Below, piece after piece: positions 7,200 through 13,031 of a stretch of 13,031 nucleotides of DNA; positions within the stretch are counted from its first letter, which is position 1, and each line of letters begins with the position of its first letter. Origin of the DNA: Candidatus Gerdarchaeota archaeon (GTDB lineage: Archaea > Asgardarchaeota > Heimdallarchaeia > JABLTI01); assembly GCA_016840945.1 (NCBI GenBank), contig JAEORJ010000303.1, positions 1-13,031 on the forward strand, written 5' to 3'. The notes below the pieces were generated by a model. The model worked only from the letters and a program-made list of their open reading frames with translations. It searched no databases and was not told the DNA's origin. The translations under genes and the position numbers were made by a program.

Positions 7200-9728
7200 A
7201 TGCCAGGATTTGTTCAGAACCTCAAGGATTTTATAGCTTCAAAAATCGCATTACCACTTTTTCGTTCTATTGGTAAGTTACTAAATACTAAAATCATACC
7301 ATTCAGATGGATCACTTTAGGTGGCGTTCAAAAAGTTACCACAAATGGCGATATAGCAATCTTTCAATTTGCAAATGGTTATTTGGAAATCAAGGTTATC
7401 ACAGAATCAATATGGCGAATAAGGGCATCTAAATCCCCTCTACAAAAAGATCATTACTCATGGGCTGCAAGTCCCATTGAAACACCATTCAATCTTAAAG
7501 TAAATTTAGATTTAGGTTATTATGTCATAAAAGTGGATAAGAATATCTCTCAGAAAAATGATTTACTTATAAAAATTAATGAAAATAATGGAGCAATTTT
7601 ATTTGAAAAAATGGATGGCGAAGTACTATCGCAAGACATAAAAGCTATCTCGTGGAGTAAACGAAAACGTTGGGCAGCTACTCATAAAAAAGCAACTGTT
7701 AATGAATTACAGATTGGATTTGGTGAACGAACAGGTAGTTTAGCAAAAAATGGTCGAAAAATGATTTTCTGGAATACAGATCCAAGGATTTATCACAAAA
7801 CTAATGATCCTTTGTATCAAAGTGAGCCAATCCAAATATCAGTAAGAGAAAATGGTTCTGCGTATGGCATATTTTATGATAATCATCATTATTCTTTAAT
7901 TAAAATTGATAAGAAAAAACAAAGCAAAGTGAGTTATTTCACAGAACAAGAACCAATTTGCTATTATTTCTTTTCTGGTCCTTCTCTTAAAGACGTTATT
8001 CAACAACTTACTTTGATTAATGGTCGCATTTCCCTTCCACCACGCTGGATTTTAGGGCATCAGCAATGTCGATGGAGCTATTATCCAGAAGAACAAGTGC
8101 GAGCTATCGCCTCTACTTTTAGAGATAAACAGATACCTTGTGATTGCATCCACTTGGATATTGATTACATGGATGGGTATAGATCTTTTACTTGGAATAA
8201 AGAACGTTTCCCGAATCCTAAAAAACTCATTGATGATCTTCATTTAGAAGGTTTTAATATAGTTGTTAATACTGACCCAGGATTAAAAATAGATACAAAT
8301 TGGAATATCTATAATGAAGGGGTTAAGAATAATTATTTCTGCAAACTTCCAAATGGTAAATTATATACTTCAAAAGTATGGCCTGGAAAATGCGTCTTCC
8401 CTGATTTCATTAAACATGAAGTTAGAACTTGGTGGGGTAGTTTATTCAATTCACTTGTTGAAGTTGGTGTAGATGGATTTTGGTTAGATATGAATGAACC
8501 TGTGACATTCACAATTAAAGGTACTTTTCCTAATAAAGTTCAACATCATATGATTGACAAAGATGTTTCTCATCGTGAAGCTCATAACATCTACGGATTA
8601 AATATGGCTCGAGCAACTCGTCAAGGCATTGATAGTTTAAGACCAAATATTAGAAATTTCATCTTCACTCGTAGCTGTTATGCTAGCATACAGAAATATG
8701 CTGCTAGTTGGACTGGTGATAACTATAGCGATTGGATAGGTTTACAACAATCACTTCCTATGATAATAAATATGGGGTTATGCGGTCAATCTATTGTTGC
8801 TGCTGATATTGGTGGTTTTTATCAAAATTGTACTCCGGAGTTGTTAACACGTTGGTATCAGCTTGGCATCTTTTATCCTATGTGTCGAAACCATTCTTCA
8901 GCTGGAACTGTTTCTCAAGAGCCTTGGGCTTTTGGTGAGGAAATTGAGCAGATAGTCAAAAAATATATTGAACTCCGTTATCAATTAACACCATATTTGT
9001 ACTATTATACTTGGGAGGCAAGTAGAACAGGATTACCTATCATGAGGCCACTCTTCATGGAGTTTCCAAATGATATTGAAGCCTACAATAAAAAATGGTT
9101 TGATACTGAGTTCATGTTTGGAGAAAGAATTCTAATAGCCCCAATTTTAAATAAAATGCCAAATGATAATAGTTCAGCTAAAAGGGAAATCTATCTACCT
9201 CAAGGAACATGGATTGATTTCTGGTCTAAAGAGATACTTAAAGGAGGAACCGTTATTGAGAAAGAATTTTCATTAGATCAATTAGCTATTTTTGTGAAAG
9301 CTGGAAGTATTATACCAACAAATCCTGTAGTGCAATTTCTTGAACAGACAAAAGATCACCCAGTAATATTTGAGATTTATCCGGGTATTGAATTTCAAGG
9401 CAAAGCCTATTTTGATGATGGAATCAGTAAAGATTATCTACAAAATAATTATTGTTCCTTGAATTTACAAGGTATAAAGAAAAGCAACGAACTTACAATT
9501 GATATTTTCAAGGAAGGGAAATTAGAGGAATTGTCAACCACGAATAAAAATATCCACTTTGTTTTCCACCGAGTAAATAAACCATTAATAATTCGATTAA
9601 ATGACAAGAAGTATTCAGAAGGATTTGATTTAGGAAATAATTCATGGAACTATGATGACAATACTAAGATGCTAATAATTAAAACAAATAACTACGAATT
9701 TCCATTATCGATTCAACTTTTATTTTAA
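7200..9728 (+). CDS. Glycoside hydrolase family 31 enzyme, probable alpha-glucosidase
   Basis: An 842-residue GH31 protein with all catalytic signatures. Residues about 40-270 form the N-terminal galactose-mutarotase-like sandwich; the (beta/alpha)8 barrel spans about 280-620, opening with RWILGHQQCRWSYY; C-terminal beta domains fill the rest. The nucleophile is D430 in GFWLDMNEP (426-434), the acid/base is D507 in SWTGDN (503-508), and substrate-site motifs HLDIDYMDG (318-326), RNH (563-565) and QEPW (573-576) are present. This combination fits exo-acting alpha-glucosidases that release glucose from maltose or other alpha-glucans; alpha-xylosidase or transferase activity cannot be excluded. 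There is no signal peptide, so it is probably cytosolic; residues 1-38 are an extra, partly amphipathic N-terminal extension. The gene stands alone under its own promoter and stops directly against the convergent EAP30 gene. Confidence 0.93.
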   Translation: MPGFVQNLKDFIASKIALPLFRSIGKLLNTKIIPFRWITLGGVQKVTTNGDIAIFQFANGYLEIKVITESIWRIRASKSPLQKDHYSWAASPIETPFNLKVNLDLGYYVIKVDKNISQKNDLLIKINENNGAILFEKMDGEVLSQDIKAISWSKRKRWAATHKKATVNELQIGFGERTGSLAKNGRKMIFWNTDPRIYHKTNDPLYQSEPIQISVRENGSAYGIFYDNHHYSLIKIDKKKQSKVSYFTEQEPICYYFFSGPSLKDVIQQLTLINGRISLPPRWILGHQQCRWSYYPEEQVRAIASTFRDKQIPCDCIHLDIDYMDGYRSFTWNKERFPNPKKLIDDLHLEGFNIVVNTDPGLKIDTNWNIYNEGVKNNYFCKLPNGKLYTSKVWPGKCVFPDFIKHEVRTWWGSLFNSLVEVGVDGFWLDMNEPVTFTIKGTFPNKVQHHMIDKDVSHREAHNIYGLNMARATRQGIDSLRPNIRNFIFTRSCYASIQKYAASWTGDNYSDWIGLQQSLPMIINMGLCGQSIVAADIGGFYQNCTPELLTRWYQLGIFYPMCRNHSSAGTVSQEPWAFGEEIEQIVKKYIELRYQLTPYLYYYTWEASRTGLPIMRPLFMEFPNDIEAYNKKWFDTEFMFGERILIAPILNKMPNDNSSAKREIYLPQGTWIDFWSKEILKGGTVIEKEFSLDQLAIFVKAGSIIPTNPVVQFLEQTKDHPVIFEIYPGIEFQGKAYFDDGISKDYLQNNYCSLNLQGIKKSNELTIDIFKEGKLEELSTTNKNIHFVFHRVNKPLIIRLNDKKYSEGFDLGNNSWNYDDNTKMLIIKTNNYEFPLSIQLLF

Positions 9729-10772
9729 TCATTCCTCAGATGTTAAGCCTGGAAAATAATATTTCACACCAGTAGAATAGCTACTATCTTTCACAGCACA
9801 ACCAGCCTGAACGAATTTTTCTAGCTCCTTGGTAACTTTTTCTATAGGCCATTTAGTTTCAAGCATAATCTCTTCAATAGTCAGAAAACCTTTCTTTTCA
9901 GCTAATGCCAAGATAATATTAGCTTCACTCTCTGATGGTTTAAGATTAATCCAATAAAATCCTTGATAATCTTTAGTTAATCTTAGGAAACCATTTTGAT
10001 CAAGCATTTCAAGAGCTCTTAGAACATCCTTCAATTCAGCTTCTATTCTCGGATATTCATCATTTAATCTATTAGTTAATGCTTGTATAGCTATAGGTTC
10101 ATCGGAATGCTCAAAACCAAATGAAAAGGCTATTTTAAGAAGTATGTTTCCTAACTGCTCATAATATTTGCTTTTTCCTATTAATTTTGGTTTTTCTAAT
10201 TTTAATATCCCTTTCAAAGCTCCAGCTTGTTCAGCTAATACCAATTCAGAATTAAATCGATTAATTAACATCGCACCTACTTCTTCGGAAGATTGAATGT
10301 TAACTTTAGCGTTTTCTTTACTAGAATATAATTCATCTATAATCTGAATATGGTCTAAAACAGCTTTTACTAGATCTTTCAATTGTGATGCTTCGTTGAA
10401 AATAATCAATGAATCAATTTTTCTCAACTCCTCTTTTAAATCCCAACATCTGCTAAAAATTATCAAATCAAATAAAATAACATTATTTGCTATAACTTTC
10501 ATTACTTTTTCAGCTGTTCCAGGTCGTAATCGCAATTGCCAAGATCGAGATTGATCAATCAATCTATCAATACGTGATTGTAGAGGAGGAACCATAAATT
10601 TAGCTTCGCTATTTGATCTACTAGAATCTATTGCTTGCAAGATTATTTTCCTACAATCAAATAACAAGAATGTACAAGCATCGTTCAATTTTCGCTCATA
10701 AAGAACTAGTTTGTTATAATCCTTTGGCATCGTAACTAATTCTTGTAAAGCTATTAATTTATCATGACTCAT
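9729..10772 (-). CDS. ESCRT-II-like EAP30 (Vps22/36) domain protein with a helical N-terminal half
   Basis: Numbering here is from the longer TTG start (10784); the preferred ATG is residue 5. Residues about 205-346 match the EAP30 pattern: a YYEQLGNILLKIA helix, a first winged helix (AIQALTNRLN ... DVLRALEMLDQNGF, then a YWINL strand), and a second winged helix running ILALAEKKGFLTIEEI, a TKWP turn, a long helix and a closing D...KYYFPGL. In Vps22/SNF8 the same order occurs, ending in a [YW]-W-x-P strand. In eukaryotes Vps22 helps build ESCRT-II, which bridges ubiquitin sorting and ESCRT-III; Asgard archaea encode ESCRT homologues. Residues 5-200 are almost wholly helical, with hydrophobic stretches at 95-110, and I cannot assign them. 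No Vps25, Vps4 or Snf7 gene is in the window. The stop abuts the GH31 stop. A plain winged-helix regulator or PCI-type protein is the main alternative. Confidence 0.72.
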   Translation of the reverse strand: MSHDKLIALQELVTMPKDYNKLVLYERKLNDACTFLLFDCRKIILQAIDSSRSNSEAKFMVPPLQSRIDRLIDQSRSWQLRLRPGTAEKVMKVIANNVILFDLIIFSRCWDLKEELRKIDSLIIFNEASQLKDLVKAVLDHIQIIDELYSSKENAKVNIQSSEEVGAMLINRFNSELVLAEQAGALKGILKLEKPKLIGKSKYYEQLGNILLKIAFSFGFEHSDEPIAIQALTNRLNDEYPRIEAELKDVLRALEMLDQNGFLRLTKDYQGFYWINLKPSESEANIILALAEKKGFLTIEEIMLETKWPIEKVTKELEKFVQAGCAVKDSSYSTGVKYYFPGLTSEE

Positions 10773-10820
10773 TGAAATTACCAAGTAATTTGTCTATTGT
10801 ACCAATGCTAAATGCGATAT

Positions 10821-10832
10821 TAAAAATATATT
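10821..10832 (-). promoter_or_regulatory. Candidate TATA box for the EAP30-domain gene
   Basis: The minus strand reads AATATATTTTTA, centred about 54 nt before the preferred ATG at 10772, giving a predicted leader of about 28 nt. The predicted start near 10800 is upstream of both the ATG and the TTG candidates, so it does not decide between them. Confidence 0.35.
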
Positions 10833-10876
10833 GAAAACAGTAATATTAAGCTTAGATGCTTATTAACTCAATATTT

Positions 10877-10884
10877 TTTTAAAT
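10877..10884 (+). promoter_or_regulatory. Candidate TATA box for the small membrane protein gene
   Basis: TTTTAAAT within an AT-rich run is centred 27 nt before the GTG at 10908, which would make that GTG the first codon of a leaderless mRNA. The surrounding sequence is so AT-rich that chance matches are likely. Confidence 0.3.
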
Positions 10885-10907
10885 TAAAATTGCAATTAGA
10901 ATTACTA

Positions 10908-11156
10908 GTGATAATATTGTTTCCTTTAAATAAAATCTTAAAATCAAAAAAAGCTAAACCAAAAAAACTCTTTGGAGTAATTATTGGTATTGTAATCGGT
11001 GGCATTGTTTTATCAATTATTTTAGCCACTTTTGTCGATGTATTAGCTATAGCAGGTATTTGGGGATCAATTATTGTTATTGGGGCTATTTCTCTGGGGG
11101 CTTATTATTGGATGAAAGCTGTTGGTGATTTGCCTGAGGCTTTTATCAGAGAATAA
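10908..11156 (+). CDS. Small membrane protein with two transmembrane helices
   Basis: An 82-residue protein from the GTG (88 from an in-frame TTG at 10890). A basic N-terminal segment (KSKKAKPKKL) is followed by two hydrophobic helices, roughly LFGVIIGIVIGGIVLSIILA and IAGIWGSIIVIGAISLGAYYW, joined by a short TFVDVL turn, and a short acidic tail (DLPEAFIRE). By the positive-inside rule both ends should face the cytoplasm. I do not recognise a family. It diverges from the EAP30 gene across about 135 bp and is alone on its strand. The compositional pattern (basic head, two clean helices, Gly-rich first helix) argues that it is a real gene despite its length. The start codon is uncertain; neither candidate has a Shine-Dalgarno site. 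Confidence 0.65.
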   Translation: MIILFPLNKILKSKKAKPKKLFGVIIGIVIGGIVLSIILATFVDVLAIAGIWGSIIVIGAISLGAYYWMKAVGDLPEAFIRE

Positions 11157-11300
11157 TTTAATTAAATAATTAAAATATATTTAAGTTAAACTAAAAATTA
11201 TTTTTTAAATCAACAATATGGTATTCACCATTAAAGCAAAAGTCTCGACAATAATCAATTTAATTAAGTAATTGGTTAAAAAAACAAAAATCAGTTAGAA
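11157..11300. other. AT-rich intergenic stretch with no clear gene
   Basis: This is nearly all A and T. It holds several TATA-like runs (TATATTTAAG at 11176-11185, TTTTTTAAAT at 11201-11210), a small hairpin ATGGT-ATTC-ACCAT (11218-11231) and a 17-codon frame from the same ATG. T-poor sequence right after the upstream stop gives no obvious terminator for the small membrane protein gene. Confidence 0.5.
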
Positions 11301-11316
11301 GAATATCTTTATATTT
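11301..11316 (+). promoter_or_regulatory. Promoter of the candidate small RNA
   Basis: GAATATC precedes TTTATATTT (11308-11316), a strong archaeal TATA match centred near 11312. The predicted transcription start, 26 nt on, is at about 11338, exactly where the first GC-rich hairpin begins. Confidence 0.5.
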
Positions 11317-11337
11317 CATGAAGATGATATATTATTT

Positions 11338-11430
11338 AGCGTGCATAATGCCATTTGGCACGCCATTTTGAATATTGACTATCTCCTGTTTCGCGCGGGA
11401 CTTTTCAAAACGAAAAGTTCCCGCGTTTTT
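11338..11430 (+). ncRNA. Candidate small noncoding RNA of about 93 nt with two hairpins
   Basis: This is a compact GC-rich island in AT-rich DNA and has no ORF of note. From the predicted transcription start it has a 5' hairpin, GCGTGC (11339-11344) pairing with GCACGC (11358-11363), which competes with an inner TGCC/GGCA pairing; a mostly unpaired linker (11364-11393) containing CTCCT at 11383-11387; and a 13-bp 3' hairpin ending in a T-tract. Promoter, structure and terminator are all in register on the plus strand, which is the usual layout of an independent small RNA. It does not resemble tRNA, 5S rRNA, SRP RNA, RNase P RNA or a C/D box RNA (no C and D boxes). Expression and function are inferred. 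Local GC enrichment is a known marker of RNA genes in AT-rich archaeal genomes. Confidence 0.55.
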
Positions 11431-11436
11431 GTTTTC
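11394..11436 (+). terminator. Strong intrinsic-type terminator hairpin
   Basis: CGCGGGA-CTTTTC (11394-11406) pairs with GAAAAG-T-TCCCGCG (11412-11425): 13 bp with one bulged T at 11418 and an AAAAC loop. It is followed by TTTTTGTTTT on the plus strand only; on the minus strand the hairpin is followed by CGAAACAGG, so polarity is plus. Confidence 0.75.
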
Positions 11437-11473
11437 GAAGACATGAAAATTGTGACTTTAACAACTTCTCAAG

Positions 11474-12820
11474 TTATTTTTTTGACTTTTTCAATAGGAT
11501 AATATATACAGCGAAAACCACACTGATTACTATTGGCACCAAAATTATAGAAAAGGATGTTTCTTCTGTTGTAGGTGTTTCAGGTATTAGTGTAGAGATA
11601 TCTTCTGTTGATTCAATTGCTAACAAAGGTGAATCAAAAGTCATCATATAACGAAGTCCTTTATTAACACTAATGCAATTTGCAATTACTTGATTTGCAG
11701 ATGGATTGAACATATCCCAAATAAATTCTGTGCTCTTCCCATATGTTTCAAGTGTTAATGAAATAATACCTCTTGCACCATACATCCAATCACTCCATTC
11801 GCCGGAGCAAGGATAGAGTGGTTTATACTCCAAACCTGTTAGACTCTGAAGTTGATAACCTATTGTTTCATAAATAGAATAATCAGGGCAAGTAAGATAT
11901 GGGTCAAAAGACCAAGGAGTTAGAACAAGTTTCACACCTGAGTGTAAGGAAATTGCTGACTCGAAACGATGTTTTCTAACAAAATTAACTAAAGCTTGTG
12001 TTTCTTGTTCTGATAATGACGAAGGACCACGAAATGTTTCATAACTAGTTATATTGCTACTACCGGAGGTTAAACCCCACATGTAAGGATAATTACGATT
12101 GAGGTCTACACCACCAGGTTTATCTTCACCTACTAAGGTATCACCATCTAATGGAGTATCTCTTCCCCACAAACATTCATTATCATCAATAGTACCATCA
12201 CCATCCTCATCAAAAGGATGGAGATTCTTTCTTTGTTCAGGCCATAAATGGAGCATATTCAATGTATCAATATTTAATGTAGGTATTATATAGAGAACTC
12301 TTTGTGTTAATATTTCTTGAATTTCTTCATCTTGATTGATGTAATCATATATTAAACGATCAATAAAATATAATACATTTTCAATAGTTATTACTTCTCG
12401 TGCATGGTGATGAGCTACAAGGAAGAATTCCTTTTTAGTTGCTTGAACAGTTTCATCTGTAATTATCACTAAAGGAATTTGTTTACCTAAAAAGCTGAAT
12501 CCGATTGAACTAACATCTACAAGATCCGGAAATGATTCCTCTAAAGAATTTATTTTAGTTAATAATTCATTTAAATTATGATAAGGGCCAAAATCAACCC
12601 CCCAAGACTCAATATCATTACCAGCTAAATCACCAGGTGCTCCTTGGAATTCATCCCAAATCCAATAATAATCAGTTTCTGCTAATTGTGAGACTTCAAT
12701 CGTCGAATCTTTTTTTGCAGTTGTAAACCCAATTATTGAGAATTGATTAATAGTGAATAATAATAGCAAGAAAAAAGTTATTTTCTTATTAAACAAAAAA
12801 TTCCTCATAGAAATACCCAT
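11474..12820 (-). CDS. Exported, membrane-anchored M14 zinc carboxypeptidase
   Basis: A 448-residue M14 (carboxypeptidase A-like) metallopeptidase. An N-terminal signal (hydrophobic residues 14-31) and a C-terminal helix (about 423-443) followed by KKSKK place the enzyme outside the cell, tethered to the membrane. Zinc ligands are H139 and E142 in HAREV and H293 in SLHSG; substrate-binding residues N241-R242 lie in DLNRNYPY; Y347 is in WMYGARG; the catalytic Glu is E358 in TLETYG. All key residues are present, so it should be active, trimming C-terminal residues from peptides. A DEDGDGTIDDNE segment at 204-215 looks like a calcium-binding loop inserted between the zinc ligands. There are two candidate starts, ATG at 12820 and ATG at 12808; both keep the signal peptide. 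It diverges from the CYTH gene over 80 bp. Confidence 0.93.
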   Translation of the reverse strand: MGISMRNFLFNKKITFFLLLLFTINQFSIIGFTTAKKDSTIEVSQLAETDYYWIWDEFQGAPGDLAGNDIESWGVDFGPYHNLNELLTKINSLEESFPDLVDVSSIGFSFLGKQIPLVIITDETVQATKKEFFLVAHHHAREVITIENVLYFIDRLIYDYINQDEEIQEILTQRVLYIIPTLNIDTLNMLHLWPEQRKNLHPFDEDGDGTIDDNECLWGRDTPLDGDTLVGEDKPGGVDLNRNYPYMWGLTSGSSNITSYETFRGPSSLSEQETQALVNFVRKHRFESAISLHSGVKLVLTPWSFDPYLTCPDYSIYETIGYQLQSLTGLEYKPLYPCSGEWSDWMYGARGIISLTLETYGKSTEFIWDMFNPSANQVIANCISVNKGLRYMMTFDSPLLAIESTEDISTLIPETPTTEETSFSIILVPIVISVVFAVYIILLKKSKK

Positions 12821-12869
12821 TTAAATTAATGTTTCAACAATAAAAAAGTATTAGATAGCTTAGGATTAA

Positions 12870-12877
12870 TTTATACC
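12870..12877 (+). promoter_or_regulatory. TATA box for the CYTH gene (leaderless), readable in both directions
   Basis: TTTATACC is centred about 28 nt before the ATG at 12901, so transcription should start at or next to the A of the ATG. On the minus strand the same site reads GGTATAAAT and lies about 53 nt before the carboxypeptidase ATG, so it may serve both genes. Confidence 0.5.
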
Positions 12878-12900
12878 AAAATTTACTGGTTGTATAAATT

Positions 12901-13031
12901 ATGATTGATGTTGAAATCAAAGCTCGTTTTGAAAATCATGATAAGGTTAGAAAAATATTGTTAGAACGAGGAGCAAGATTTGCAGGTGTAGATACACAAG
13001 TAGATGTTTACTTTAAAGTAAATACAGGTCG
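12901..13031 (+). CDS. Partial CYTH-domain protein (CyaB-like), N-terminal 43 residues
   Basis: The gene runs off the end of the window. The visible N-terminus begins MIDVEIKARF, matching the CYTH signature ExExK with Asp in the first position (D3-V-E5-I-K7), followed by a helix (DKVRKILLERGA) and a QVDVYF strand, as in CyaB-type class IV adenylate cyclases and archaeal homologues. CYTH enzymes act on triphosphates (ATP, thiamine triphosphate or inorganic triphosphate) in a metal-dependent tunnel; archaeal members often have an uncertain substrate, so 'adenylate cyclase' should not be assumed. The ATG is supported by the well-placed TATA box and the conserved N-terminus. Confidence 0.85.
   Translation, partial: MIDVEIKARFENHDKVRKILLERGARFAGVDTQVDVYFKVNTG

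Noticed and set aside
11218..11271. 17-codon frame starting MVFTIKAKV in the AT-rich intergenic region
   Set aside because: It is very short, has no Shine-Dalgarno site and no recognisable motif, and its ATG is part of a small hairpin; chance is the simpler explanation.
11339..11363. The 5' hairpin as a stand-alone terminator for the small membrane protein gene
   Set aside because: It is not followed by a T-tract (CATTTTG only) and lies about 180 nt past the stop; it fits better as the 5' end of the candidate small RNA.
12099..12293. Open frame of 64 codons on the plus strand within the carboxypeptidase gene
   Set aside because: It lies opposite the NRNYPY and DEDGDG motifs of the M14 enzyme, is Ser/Pro-rich and has no family resemblance.
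1..13031. CRISPR arrays, insertion sequences, tRNA genes or integrase sites
   Set aside because: No regularly spaced repeats, transposase or integrase motifs, terminal inverted repeats, or cloverleaf with a T-loop were found.

Overview
This is a strongly AT-rich window that reads as archaeal, most likely from an Asgard archaeon. The evidence is TATA/BRE-like promoters (two of them 26-28 nt before a start codon, suggesting leaderless mRNAs), TTG and GTG start candidates, archaeal-type genes (THEP1-like NTPase, CyaB-like CYTH protein), surface proteins with a single C-terminal membrane anchor, and above all a protein whose C-terminal half looks like the EAP30 (Vps22/36) domain of ESCRT-II. The lineage is inferred from content; no rRNA or other phylogenetic marker is present.

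Layout. Bases 2-1087 (+) hold the 3' end of a calcium-binding, membrane-anchored surface protein that may carry the tail of a C39-like peptidase. A hairpin terminator and an unusual repeat-containing leader follow. Then comes a 1031-residue exported protein (1340-4435, +) with three PPC-type repeats and a C-terminal anchor. It meets a PrsW-like membrane protease (4474-5268, -) tail to tail over a perfect 12-bp inverted repeat. Upstream of prsW on the minus strand is a tight cluster read as GNAT acetyltransferase, THEP1-like NTPase, cupin. Diverging from it is a GH31 alpha-glucosidase (7200-9728, +), which abuts, with no spacer, the stop codon of the EAP30-domain protein (9729-10772, -). A small two-helix membrane protein (10908-11156, +), a candidate small RNA with its own promoter and terminator (about 11338-11430, +), an M14 zinc carboxypeptidase anchored outside the cell (11474-12820, -) and the start of a CYTH-domain protein (12901 onward, +) complete the window.

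How the genes may work together. Three predicted cell-surface proteins and a membrane-embedded protease suggest a cell-envelope theme (protein display, peptide trimming, membrane proteolysis). The GNAT-THEP1-cupin cluster looks like one transcript, but its shared function is unclear. The GH31 enzyme has no secretion signal and probably acts on intracellular alpha-glucans. The EAP30 protein is the main membrane-remodelling candidate; no other ESCRT gene is visible here. The most notable items are the EAP30 protein with its unassigned helical N-terminal half and the compact GC-rich candidate small RNA.
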